From the NCBI RefSeq assembly GCF_001640025.1, contig NC_031671.1, positions 2,232,001 to 2,296,000 on the forward strand: a stretch of DNA of 64,000 nucleotides, in the 5' to 3' direction. The notes under the pieces were generated by a model. The model was not told where the DNA came from. It did no database searches and saw only the letters and a list, made by a program, of their open reading frames with translations. The translations under genes were made by a program, and so were the position numbers. Of this stretch, positions 10,438 through 20,125 are shown piece by piece (position 1 is the stretch's first letter; each line of letters opens with the position of its first letter). The DNA comes from Sugiyamaella lignohabitans. Taxonomy: Eukaryota; Ascomycota; Dipodascomycetes; Dipodascales; Trichomonascaceae.

Positions 10438-11550
10438 CTATTTGGACGTCTGTAGAATAGAGTGTTTTATTTCAAGCGAGATGAGCCCGGTGAGCTCTTC
10501 TGAGCCAATTTTAACGGCATTGGCGGTGACACCATCAATGGCAGAAGGCTCGTCGTTGGTGGTTGGTACCTTGGAAGCAACAGGTATTGCGGGCCATGCT
10601 GATTGCTGGCCGGCTTTTAATTGCTTGTGGAGTCTTTGAAGCTGGTCGGCGAATATCGACGAATGGTGAGCTTCATTGTTCTCTGATGAGGCAGAGTGAC
10701 GAACGAGTTTGTCGGTCTTCACAGCCAGGTCATCAATCTGGTCGTTGGTATAATCGTAATTAATCCGTAAGGACGACTGCGCCAATGTGGACGTCCAGTA
10801 CTTACTCCAGAGCATCTCTAGGACCTGAGAATCCATACTGCTCTTGAAATATGAGATTGAAAGAGGATAGTATTTAGCAGCATGGACACCAAAGTCCTCG
10901 AGTTTGGCAAGAGGAATTTCCTGGCTGCCACCACCTTTTCCGCGCTTCTTTCCTTTGGCACCTGACGCATTATGTGTAGGAGGATAAGTTCGAAATGCTC
11001 CGATATCAACTTTACCAGCCGAGATCGTTCTATTAGGGTCAACCACTATAGCAAGAAACGGGTCTTGAAACTGCTGATTCTGCGATTGAGTGCCAACATC
11101 GATTCCCGATAACCAACAACCGTAACCAGGATGACTATGATACCATCCAACGATATTCTCGGGCCGGCCAACATCCTGTAAACTGCTCAGATATTCCACC
11201 ATATACTCATAGGCTTCTCCAAGAGCGTTGACTCGAGTCTCTGTACCCTCAACTGGCAAGGGGTACGCATCCATGACTATAAACTCTCGTCCAATTACTT
11301 TTCCAGTCATTACACCCATGACTTCCAAGTGCTTTCCCGACCGAGCATGCATTGCCATCTTTAACAGCGCAATTGCCGATATTCGCACTCCTGTGAAATA
11401 GTCTGGATCCGCGGTCCAAGGTCGTTGCTGGAGAATTGCTCGCTGCGCATTCGCATCATACGAGTAAATACTATCATCACTGACAATCTCGTTCTCTATC
11501 TCAAAAGTTTTCCTCGCCACTTCACTCGTGGGCTGTGATAACGACGACAT
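10438..11550 (-). CDS. RRI1: COP9 signalosome subunit 5, JAMM deneddylase
   Basis: The 370-residue protein is CSN5/Rri1, the catalytic subunit that removes Nedd8/Rub1 from cullins. The MPN+ domain spans about residues 50-200. The JAMM zinc site is complete: the Glu in [11 protein letters not shown] near residue 75, and [14 protein letters not shown] near residue 137, supplying both histidines and the aspartate. The N-terminal segment [25 protein letters not shown] is typical of CSN5. The C-terminal half contains the helical extension. A Lys/Gly-rich insertion ([13 protein letters not shown]) lies in the insertion-2 region. The ATG at 11548-11550 is the start. The gene is convergent with the SWT21-like gene. 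Confidence 0.96.
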   Translation of the reverse strand: MSSLSQPTSEVARKTFEIENEIVSDDSIYSYDANAQRAILQQRPWTADPDYFTGVRISAIALLKMAMHARSGKHLEVMGVMTGKVIGREFIVMDAYPLPVEGTETRVNALGEAYEYMVEYLSSLQDVGRPENIVGWYHSHPGYGCWLSGIDVGTQSQNQQFQDPFLAIVVDPNRTISAGKVDIGAFRTYPPTHNASGAKGKKRGKGGGSQEIPLAKLEDFGVHAAKYYPLSISYFKSSMDSQVLEMLWSKYWTSTLAQSSLRINYDYTNDQIDDLAVKTDKLVRHSASSENNEAHHSSIFADQLQRLHKQLKAGQQSAWPAIPVASKVPTTNDEPSAIDGVTANAVKIGSEELTGLISLEIKHSILQTSK

Positions 11551-11662
11551 TATTCTCCAGTCCTGAACTTTGTAGCTTTCAACATGCCAACCTTCACTTC
11601 ACCATGATCTCATCAACCCTGCCGCTTGCGCGCTTACTCTACTCAGGGTTCTGGGTCCGGTC

Positions 11663-11722
11663 AGCCTCCGGCGGCTGGGGCTCCGCCCCAGACCCCGCTG
11701 CTCCTCTCGCTTCGCTCGAGTC
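11663..11722 (+). repeat. Double-hairpin GC element, solo, forward
   Basis: Forward unit with loop TCC and the CTCTCGCTTCGCTCGAG-type second hairpin. The outer end reads AGCCTCC instead of TGCCTCC. Confidence 0.9.
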
Positions 11723-12482
11723 GGGCGAGTGGAGGGTCCCTAGAATTGCGAAGTTTAGACATGGTTTTGGATTCTGGATTGGTTACGGTCCGTCGGGGAT
11801 TTGAAGGAGTCGAATTTGCGTGGAAAAAAAGTGCAAAAGAAAGCCTTTCTGTTACAAGACCCGATGTGGCATAATACAGAATGGAAAGGGAAAAAAACAA
11901 CATCGGTTTTATAGGCTGATAAGTTTCCCATTTCAGAACTACTGACTCGAGATAAGAAGGATCGACAGGGGGATTCAAGATTGTCGATCCTTACCACTAT
12001 AAGCCCTGTCAGAGTCATTTCGAGATGCTTGCAAATCGCCGGAAAAATGTCAATTGTGAGCAATTGGTGCCAAATTTTGGGTAAAATAATTGGACTATTG
12101 ATGATACGGTAGAATTTATTCTTATTCAATGATCAGTTTTCTCAGTTAATCTGATAAAAAGTACTCTTGACGATGGTTCTTATTCGAGTTGATAGCAGTC
12201 GACTTCCAAAGTGAGCTCATTCAGAATAGAGAAGACTATATTCAGAGACTTGACTGAAGCATTTTTACTCCTATTAAAACGGAGTAACACCCCCATCTCT
12301 TGATATTTCAATGTTCAGAATCAGTTGTAGAGAGCAAATTCCCAGACAGCAGACAAGAACCACCAACCAAAAAGCTCGCCAGTTGAAACCAAAAGTTTTT
12401 AAAATTTTGTGTTGGCGAGAGCTTTTCCTGCTCGGAGTGCCGCTGCGACTGCTTACCAGAAAAGCATGGCGACCCCCACTCC

Positions 12483-12543
12483 CGACTCGAGCAAAGCGAG
12501 AGGAGCAGCGGGGTCTGGGGCGGAGCCCCAGCCGCCGGAGGCA
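12483..12543 (-). repeat. Double-hairpin GC element, solo, reverse
   Basis: Reverse unit of the same type as the copy at 11663. One base differs in the second hairpin (GAGCAAAGC for GAGCGAAGC). Confidence 0.9.
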
Positions 12544-12771
12544 CACCCCCACCTCCTGTCAAAACCGGAATTAATGTTGTAACTGAAAATTCTAGGTTTT
12601 TGGCGTTGTGGTTGGCAGATGAGCTTATCGCACGGATCACATGTGTGTGGTGCATGAGGTGCCGTGGAGACGAGAGATCTTTTGTTGATCGGTAGATGTA
12701 GTTAGAAACAAACTTTAAACACAGATCTGGCAGATAGCGAACATTGCTTCATTGATAGCGGAAATTCAACA

Positions 12772-15237
12772 ATGAGTTTGGTAGCACAATGGGACAGGGC
12801 AGTGAGCGAGCGGTATCCAGATTTGACAATGCTTCGTAAGAGCATCTGGAGAGGGACTCTTAGAGAAGAGAGCTCTAATAGCAGCAGTGGGGGTGGTGAT
12901 GGTAACAATGGGTTTCCACCTCGAAGTATTTTGTGGAAAGTTCTGTTACTTTATGGAACTTTTGATAGCAAAAGCTGGAATGCCTCACAAGAACGTGATT
13001 TGAGAAGATACAACTCGTTGATAGACCGATATGGCGATGATATTGATCCAGATGGACTTGGCTCTGGTAGCAACAGTAGCGATGGTGCCCAACATGAGCA
13101 TCAGCAGCATGCTAATGATGACAATGCTGGAAGTGGTAGTGGTAATGATAGTAGCAATGACAGTAACTTCAAAATCAGTGAAAATGCTTCACATTTTGGA
13201 AGATATGATGAAGTATCTGGATCAACTGGCGTTGCTGGTGCTGGTGCTGGTGCTAGTGGTGCTGATAAGACGAACACCACGATATACAGCCCGAGTCCGT
13301 CTAAATCTGCGATTCCAACAGTAACTACCCGGGTGGTGGATGACCCATTGAGCCAAGGCTTGTCTTCAGTGAAAGGAAAGAAAAGCTCACTGCTGGGTCA
13401 GCTCAAAGAAACAACAGGTAGTGACGAGTTCGAAGACGTAGATCTGACTATGGACTCGTTCTATGAGGATGATGAGGATCTTAGCGACATTATTATGAGA
13501 GATGTGGAAAGAGCATTCCCAGAAGTAGATTTCTTTCGGGACAATGATGTACAATACAGGTTGCACCGAATACTGTACATTTACGCAAGACAGAATAGAG
13601 ACATTGGTTATAGACAAGGCATGCACGAATTGGCTGGTCCAATGCTATGGGTGATGGCCAACGATAGCGACCAGGGAATTGTTGATACATACGTCGAATC
13701 AGATGCTTATACTGTGTTTCAAGCAGTAATGAAGAATGCCAAGGCATGGTATCTACCACCAAAACCAGCTGATGATAGAGGTAGCACTACAACAGCCAAC
13801 TCCCTAGATTCAACAGGAACAGGTTCAGAAAATGGTTCAACAGGTTCTAATAGTAAAAGTGGTTCACTTTCTGGATCTCCGCGAATGACAAAATCATCAA
13901 CAACAGGATCTGGTGAGAATATATTAACTAGACGAAACGATCCAGTTCCCGAGATAGTTGTGAAATCTCAGAAGATCCAAGAATCGATTTTAAAAATTGT
14001 AGACCCCGAATTGTACAATGTTTTGGTGTCGAATGAAATAGAACCCCAGATATGGGGAATCCGATGGATTAGACTGATATTTGGCCGGGAGTTTGGATTT
14101 AACCAGATGCTCAGGCTATGGGATGCATTATTTGCAGCAGACGGGTCGACTCTTGAGTTAATAGACCATATCTGTGTCATAATGCTAATTCGAATCCGAA
14201 AAATTCTTTTAGAAGAACCACATTACGCGGAAATACTAACGACATTACTAAACTACCCCACAGACCAAGCTCAACCGCCGTATTTATATATCATCAACGC
14301 ACTTTATCTAAAAAGTCACTTGAATCCCGAAAGTGGAAAGTATGTTTTTGATCAGTTTGAAAAGTACAACCGAGTCGAAGCTGGTACGAGCTCAGTTCCT
14401 GAAAAAGAAGATAGTCAAAATTATGCATCCACAACAAGCCCAGGTCTTTCTCCTTTTGTACTGCCATCATTGACATCCACAGCATTCAACCTAGAGTCGA
14501 TACGAGACGCTGCCATAACAGTTTCCAAAAGATTTGACATTGACCGTAGGGTGCGAGATGCCTTCGAGAAACAGCGACCACGAGCATTAGCAGCTGCTGG
14601 CCAGCTGGTTCGAAACGAAGCTCTTGCCGAGCTGCTTGATAGTTCATTAACAATTTTGGAGAAGGTTGCAAGAGGAACAGAGGCAGCACCGGCTTTAGAT
14701 GCCATAAACCACGTCAGAGAGTGTCTTCTGGATGAAAAGTATCCTCTTGACAAGATCGAGTCCCGATATGGGGCCCATCTAAACAGTGAGCTCGAAACCA
14801 GCAATACGAAAAATGAACATCACAAACATAATTCTCTAGATGACGAAGATATGAAAGCACTGGTGGAGAACGAGTCATCAGAAGCTGTAGAGCCAGACGG
14901 TGAATCGATTCTGTTAGTGGATGGACCAGTGGCCTCAGCACATCGAAAAGGGACCTTCAAAAGTCCTTCACGTATTCTTAAAACGCCCACAACCACAAAG
15001 AAAACACCGAATCCATTTACCGAACCAGGTACTCTATCACCATCACCAGCTCGGCGCGAGAAAAATACGCCCATCCGGACCTCAATCCTCGCCAACAGCG
15101 ATTTTTCATGGATGCTAGACTCCCCAGGCCCCTCACCCCCTGATATTCGCTCCTCATTCAAATCCAGCAGCAGCGTCTTCCCCAAAACAGAGGGACCAAC
15201 ACGAGCCAAAGCTGCCGACATCTTCGAGCTGTCTTAA
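12772..15237 (+). CDS. TBC-domain Rab GTPase-activating protein (TBC1D5/Gyp6-like)
   Basis: An 821-residue RabGAP. The Rab-GAP domain is split by low-complexity inserts. An N-terminal piece (LRKSIWRGTL, RSILWKVLLLYG) is separated by a Ser/Asn/Gly-rich stretch from the catalytic segment beginning near residue 235. The arginine finger lies in IMRDVERAFPEVDFF near residue 240, and the glutamine finger in GYRQGMHELAGP near residue 280. A second Ser/Thr-rich insert follows. Then come QIWGIRWIRLIFGREF and LWDALFAADGSTLELIDHIC, the last TBC motifs. The FPEVDFF and YRQGMHEL wording points to the TBC1D5 group, which includes yeast Gyp6. The C-terminal 250 residues are disordered. The start is the first ATG, at 12772. 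It is convergent with PBN1. Confidence 0.88.
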   Translation: MSLVAQWDRAVSERYPDLTMLRKSIWRGTLREESSNSSSGGGDGNNGFPPRSILWKVLLLYGTFDSKSWNASQERDLRRYNSLIDRYGDDIDPDGLGSGSNSSDGAQHEHQQHANDDNAGSGSGNDSSNDSNFKISENASHFGRYDEVSGSTGVAGAGAGASGADKTNTTIYSPSPSKSAIPTVTTRVVDDPLSQGLSSVKGKKSSLLGQLKETTGSDEFEDVDLTMDSFYEDDEDLSDIIMRDVERAFPEVDFFRDNDVQYRLHRILYIYARQNRDIGYRQGMHELAGPMLWVMANDSDQGIVDTYVESDAYTVFQAVMKNAKAWYLPPKPADDRGSTTTANSLDSTGTGSENGSTGSNSKSGSLSGSPRMTKSSTTGSGENILTRRNDPVPEIVVKSQKIQESILKIVDPELYNVLVSNEIEPQIWGIRWIRLIFGREFGFNQMLRLWDALFAADGSTLELIDHICVIMLIRIRKILLEEPHYAEILTTLLNYPTDQAQPPYLYIINALYLKSHLNPESGKYVFDQFEKYNRVEAGTSSVPEKEDSQNYASTTSPGLSPFVLPSLTSTAFNLESIRDAAITVSKRFDIDRRVRDAFEKQRPRALAAAGQLVRNEALAELLDSSLTILEKVARGTEAAPALDAINHVRECLLDEKYPLDKIESRYGAHLNSELETSNTKNEHHKHNSLDDEDMKALVENESSEAVEPDGESILLVDGPVASAHRKGTFKSPSRILKTPTTTKKTPNPFTEPGTLSPSPARREKNTPIRTSILANSDFSWMLDSPGPSPPDIRSSFKSSSSVFPKTEGPTRAKAADIFELS

Positions 15238-15247
15238 TTCCCCCCCG

Positions 15248-15305
15248 TCGCTCCGCGGAGCGGAGCACAACGGGGTCTGGGGCGGAGCCCCAGCCGCCGG
15301 AGGCA
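15248..15305 (-). repeat. Double-hairpin GC element, solo, reverse
   Basis: Reverse unit between the convergent TBC and PBN1 genes, 10 bp after the TBC stop codon. The second hairpin on the minus strand is GCTCCGC-TCC-GCGGAGC. Confidence 0.9.
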
Positions 15306-15389
15306 TGACCACCCGGACCACGAGTGTGTAGCGTGTCATTTGTATTATCTGTAGTATTATATGATGAAAGTTGCACGTGTAGCACGTAT

Positions 15390-17086
15390 CTAATCGGCTT
15401 TGGTCTTTCGGCCGATATTCGACACGATCTTGTACAGGATGTATATCGTAGCGGTGAGCAGAACCGTGACAGACAGCCACTGAATGCGGTCGTACTGGTT
15501 GAAAGGAGCCACGGGGATGTTGAAACTCGTGCTGAGAACATCCCCATCTTCAGGAGATGGTGTCAGATGGTAGTAAAGAGTGTTATCAGGGAAAAGAGAT
15601 TCATAACCTAGACCCTTGATCTCGCCGATATGACGCTGTTCCTGTTGGAAATCAGGACATACCCAGAAAACAATAGGCCAGGGCAGGTTCTGAGTGACAG
15701 ATGTACTGTTCATCTGAGGAAACTCATAGCGAGAATGAAGCGGCAGTTCGAAAGTGAAATCACTGCTTTGAATATCGCTATTGTGGTATATTTCCACCAG
15801 CAGCTCGCTTCCCCAACCGTCAACAGACCATACAGGAGCCTCGAGATCGGTCTCTCCCCAAACAGCTATCAGTTTGCCCTTGGCTGTAGACATGGCAGTC
15901 GACCGATCCAGGTCGGCCAATTGGTACTTATCCACAAACAGGGCCTTGGGAATGGTATATTTGGAATATAACCTGCAGTGCTGGTCGGGCGACTCGATAT
16001 TAGAGAGATGCAGATTGTGTTTAGGATGAAGGCCTACTGGTTTCGAAAAGTCTGCTCTATACGAACTGGACACTGGCAATTGACGGTGCTGTTTCGGATA
16101 TCTCACCATGATTTTATCATACACCGGAGTAGCAGGTTTATCAAGATCTCGTACTAACCCCTCCAGTACCCATTCCTCCTCATCAGTAGCCGAGGAGGAG
16201 TACAGCAGTCCAATCTCAATCCGTTCCTCACCACCAGCATTCTCCTTAGCGATATTCAGCGGTTTCACAGGCCGTGCCGAATATGATTCGACGACCAAAT
16301 CTGTATGCAATTGATGAGCAAGAGGGCTCTGTGGTAACAGTCCATACGTAATAGACAGCGAATCTGCCTCGTCGACATGAAACAGCGAAAACAGACTCTC
16401 TCTCGCCCTATCAAACCCGTCCACAGGACTGAACTCCTGGATATACAATGACCTCCAGTTCTCGGTCTCTATCGTATGCTCAACCGACGTACCCTCAGTC
16501 AGTCCCAATTCCGCCAGTATCAACTGGACTTTGTTCCTACACCTGTTAGAACCGGCTGCCAGGCTGCCTCCGGCGGCTGGGGCTGCGCCCCAGACCCCGT
16601 GGCTCCTCTCGCTGCGCTCGAGTCGTTTCGTCGACGGTCCCAGCAACTCCTGCGAAGCAGGAGCAACGGGGTCTGGGGCGGAGCCCCAGCCGCCGGAGGC
16701 ACAGACCCCGGAAAAACGGCAAATACTCACCAGTCAGTGTCCAGATCCGTCTCGATATGCAGACCAGGCTCGCGGGGGAGTTTGAACGGGACGTCTCTGT
16801 TATAGGCTTGGGAGGTGGTCCAGCTGATCTGGATCTTGGTCTCTTTCAGGAGGTCTCGTAGCTGGGTGATTGTTAGTAACAGAGATCAAAAAAGATGAGG
16901 AATTGAGGTACGTACCTCTGATGGTTGTTTGGACTCGGGTAGCGAGATGCGGAAGTGTCGAGGCGATTTTGTGTCAGAGACGGCCATTGACCGGCCGTCT
17001 TCGGCCACTTGGAATGAATTGACCGTCTCGGGGTCGTTGACATCGACCAGGAATGTCACCCTTTTACGAATGGTACTCGTACTCAT
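15390..17086 (-). CDS. PBN1: GPI mannosyltransferase I subunit Pbn1/PIG-X (two introns)
   Basis: The spliced product is 482 residues from exons 17086-16916, 16861-16731 and 16536-15390. Pbn1 partners Gpi14 in adding the first mannose of the GPI anchor in the ER and is also needed for protease B processing. Intron 1 (16862-16915, 54 bp) has donor GTACGT, branch TTACTAAC and acceptor CAG. Intron 2 (16537-16730, 194 bp) has donor GTGAGT and branch TTCTAAC, and contains a composite GC-rich element. The joins give LPESKQPSE-LRDLLKETK and DLDTDW-NKVQLILAELG, without a frame break. The PIG-X signature YTIPKALFVDKYQL is present. One C-terminal membrane helix, IQWLSVTVLLTATIYILYKI, is followed by a short basic tail. 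The ATG at 17084-17086 is the start. Confidence 0.9.
16565..16701. repeat. Composite 137-bp inverted-pair GC element inside PBN1 intron 2
   Basis: The forward unit (16565-16625, loop TGC) and reverse unit (16648-16701, loop TCC) share the GTCGAC linker and the A/B hairpin pair with the copies at 4478, 57573 and 58446. It fills 70% of PBN1 intron 2. Confidence 0.93.
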
Positions 17087-18778
17087 ATTTTCAGGTCCCC
17101 CTTTGATGCCAGCTATCAATGTCGATGCTGATAATCAGCTTCAACATCAGATGCACCAGCTTTACACGGCTGACAGAGTTCACAGGACCCTGCGTCACGA
17201 AGGTAGTATTTTCACCTGACTGAGTTATAAAATTCAGCTAATTTTTGGGTGTTGTGATTATTTCTTCGAGAGTTTTTTTTGTAGCCGGCTTATATCGTAA
17301 ATCATTTGATTCCAAAAGATTCGAGTGGATAGCTTAGAACGGATCACAGAACTCAGACTCGCGCCTTTTCGTTAATAACAGCAGATTAGAATTTTAAATA
17401 GCAATTCTGTTACTGCAACAAAATAAAAATGGTAAGCTAACGAGCTAATGAGATTATGAGCTGATGTTTGATGTTCGACTGGTTGAGGTGATGATAGTTC
17501 TGTGGAGAGCATGACATACCCTCTGATGCATTTAAGCCGTAGTCTCATGGAAACTTGCATGTTTATTGTTTATTGATAAGACATGACTGGAGGCTTGACT
17601 TAAAAGTAGAAACGTGTATCACCTAGCAAATATGGGCATGACTGAGTTCCAGTTGCACGTGGAATGGAAAAGCTGGTCTCACGTAATTCATTCAGTAGTA
17701 ACTGGTCCATGTTTCAAATATATGTTATTATTTGGATATCCGTGTGAATTTCTAGAACACTTGAATCTAAAATTAGATCCAATCGCTGAAATTACAATAG
17801 TCAATCCAGTGTAATCTGCTAAATCCAGATCCAGTAAGAGATGCCATCCATCAATCACAAGAAGAACAGAACTAATTAAACTGTACAGGAGATGCAGGAA
17901 TCGCGACGCGTATCAAGCGAGACGCGTGTTTATTGCCAATACCGGCATTATACCCGTACATCATGACTACCAGCCAGCCACACCAGATAAAACCGCAGAA
18001 AAGTGCAATTCATGTGCATTCACCTCACATCGGTAGCCCATCGTCAGGTTTATTTACCTGTATTCACCACTTGCCTCTGGTTGTGTTTCGATCCATGAAC
18101 CTGCAAGAATCCTGATAATTCTCTCGAACATTGAATTCAGAACAAAAATACAACTGAACAACTGCCTTACGAGCTCTTCAATAGCGAGACTTTTCGTTAT
18201 TGACTGTTGAAATAGTCGGAATCAGGGGTCAATCCTAGCATTTAATTTAAAGCGACGAAGAAGAAGAATAAGTTTGAGCTGGTTGTTGATTATACGAATC
18301 TCATTTATCTCTCATCAGAGACTGCATTTGGCTATCAAGTTTTGGATACTCACTTACTAGTTCAATAGACTAGACTAGTTCCATAGACTGGTTCAATAGT
18401 TTGCTGGTGAACTTACTTTATCTCCTATCTTCTATCTTCCATCTTCTATCACGGCTTTTGTTCATACAACGTCTTCTGCCGTAGCAGCTGTTCATACGAC
18501 AAAGTAACCATCGCAGCGGGACTGCTGGTACTTCTACTTCAAATCACAAATTAATTGCAATTGTTACTGCTTCTTTCTTCTGTGGCTCTGTGTCTTCTGT
18601 ATACCTTGCGTGCCGCATCTGAGGTCCTCATTCTAAAAGCACCTGGTATTTCTCGATCTGGAAGCTGGTTTATATTTCTTCCATCTGCCTTTTTTTCTTC
18701 ATCTCATTTTTTTTTCGAAGTGATTATTTCATTTCGTATCAGAACTAGACTCACTACAACTACTACAACTTCTACAAC
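17087..18778. other. Divergent intergenic region upstream of the CDK inhibitor gene
   Basis: About 1.7 kb lies between PBN1 and the CDK inhibitor gene, with no GC-rich element. The 350 bp before the downstream ATG are pyrimidine-rich with TTCTATCTTCCATCTTCTAT-like runs, suggesting a long leader. No gene is recognised. A 66-codon frame at 17614-17814 has no family resemblance. Confidence 0.5.
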
Positions 18779-19789
18779 ATGGTGATACCAGCAACCCCTC
18801 GAACTCCACCTCGGACTTCGGACTCGTCGTTTTCACTGTTCACACCACCCACTCCACGGTTTGCGCCTATTGACCAGCCAGATGACTTCTATCGACAAAA
18901 GAAACCCGTTACGAAAAAACATGATCCATCTACTCAATTCACCACTCCACATACCAAACGTACCACGAAACTAGCACCTACAATCGTGCCTTTAACACCT
19001 AATGAGACTCCAGTGCATAGAAAACGCAACCAGGATCTCGTAGATTCGCTATTACGAACCCCAAATACGTCTACCTCTAGAATCTTATTTCCCAGCAATT
19101 CTCCAGTAATCGGTAGTGGAAGGGTTCGAGGTGGGCATCACCGATCACACAGCAGGGACATGGTCAAACGGCCACAAGTGATCCCAGTCACCCCTCAAAG
19201 TCAGAAACCAAAGCGAATTATAAATTCCATTCCACGTCCCGTCACCAGTATAGCTCGTCCTCAACCGCCATTCCAGGTTTTCAACGACCACGAAGCATTC
19301 AAAAAAGAGGCCGACAATGTCATCGGGCCCACTTCCACCACCACCACCGCCTCCTCGTCCTTATCAACTAAGAACACAATTGGAGGCCGGCACTATTTGC
19401 GACCCAGTACCACTTCGCACCCTCACAAATCCTTACCACCAGACGTACCTGGTATGTGGTACATTTTTAGAGGCAAAAAAGTGTTCCGCCCGTTCCCAGA
19501 AGGTGATACGGAACTCTCTGATATAAAACCACGCAAACTCTTCGCCAACGTCCAGCCAACGAAACGCGGTTCAGGACCCACATCAGTATTTGACCACAAA
19601 CGGGCCTCTCGCAGCGACTCAGCTCCTCGTTCCGAGCGTTCATCAAAAGCTGCTCCCTTTCTCTCCTCGTCTTTAGACGCTGACGACCCTTTCAACTCGG
19701 AAGAAGAAGACACAGATCTCGACGACGACTACAAATCCGAGCTCCTCGACGTGTCCAACCACGGCTCTGTGCTGTCGGAGCACCCCTAA
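18779..19789 (+). CDS. Rum1/Sic1-type cyclin-dependent kinase inhibitor
   Basis: The 336-residue protein matches the layout of fission-yeast Rum1 and budding-yeast Sic1, which hold B-type cyclin-Cdk1 inactive in G1. The N-terminal half is disordered and rich in minimal Cdk sites (ATPRTPP, PPTPRF, TTPHT, PLTPNETP, RTPNT, VTPQS), the multisite phosphodegron pattern. Near residues 220-262 is a conserved block with PGMWYIFRGKKVFRPF, then a TELSDIKPRKLFA segment. It is clearly similar to the Rum1 block DGLYYVFRGKR followed by STFKPKLLFA, which contacts Cdk-cyclin. The C-terminus is acidic (DSEEEDTDLDDD-like). I assign the family from this motif; the orthologue name is uncertain. The ATG at 18779 is the first in frame. 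Confidence 0.75.
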   Translation: MVIPATPRTPPRTSDSSFSLFTPPTPRFAPIDQPDDFYRQKKPVTKKHDPSTQFTTPHTKRTTKLAPTIVPLTPNETPVHRKRNQDLVDSLLRTPNTSTSRILFPSNSPVIGSGRVRGGHHRSHSRDMVKRPQVIPVTPQSQKPKRIINSIPRPVTSIARPQPPFQVFNDHEAFKKEADNVIGPTSTTTTASSSLSTKNTIGGRHYLRPSTTSHPHKSLPPDVPGMWYIFRGKKVFRPFPEGDTELSDIKPRKLFANVQPTKRGSGPTSVFDHKRASRSDSAPRSERSSKAAPFLSSSLDADDPFNSEEEDTDLDDDYKSELLDVSNHGSVLSEHP

Positions 19790-20125
19790 CTACCGTTGCT
19801 CCCTGTTTTGGTTTATTTATTTATTAACAACGTGTACACCCACTTTAATTTTATTAACTTCCTTTGACTTTTTCCTGGCCACACTGCCTCCGGCGGCTGG
19901 GGCTCCGCCCCAGACCCTGGTTGTGCTCGCTTCGCGAGCGGTAGGGGGTCTTGGAACCGTCAGGAATTTGCTTATTTCTCTGGAAACGGGCTGAGGGTCC
20001 GATCCCGACCTGCTAGGCCCGTAGACGCCCGACTCGAGCGAAGCGAGAGGAGCCACGGGGTCTGGGGCAGAGCCCCAGCCGCCGGAGGCAGCATCCCAGT
20101 AAAATGACGTTAAATGGCAGTATAT
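19790..20125. other. Convergent intergenic region, CDK inhibitor / RGD2
   Basis: This is filled mainly by one long-linker inverted pair of GC elements. A TTTATTTATTTATTAAC tract at 19810-19826, just after the stop codon, is a likely 3'-end signal. Confidence 0.6.
19885..20090. repeat. Long-linker inverted-pair GC element (about 206 bp)
   Basis: The forward unit (19885-19941) has hairpin GCTCGC-TTC-GCGAGC. The reverse unit (20030-20090) has the CTCGAGCGAAGCGAGAG-type hairpin and first-hairpin loop TCT on its own strand. The linker is about 88 bp. It has the same hairpin combination and length class as the pair at 5652-5855. Confidence 0.9.

Larger units (their letters stand above)
11551..12771. 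other. Divergent intergenic region, CSN5 / TBC gene
   Basis: About 1.2 kb separates two divergently transcribed genes. It contains two solo GC-rich elements (11663-11722 and 12483-12543) in opposite orientation, 760 bp apart. The rest is AT-rich, with no recognisable gene. Confidence 0.6.

Noticed and set aside
16540..16730. PBN1 as a truncated gene starting inside the GC element
   Set aside because: Two upstream exons with good splice sites supply the conserved N-terminus in frame.
17614..17814. 66-codon frame upstream of the CDK inhibitor
   Set aside because: No family resemblance, no neighbouring context, and of a length expected by chance in AT-rich DNA.
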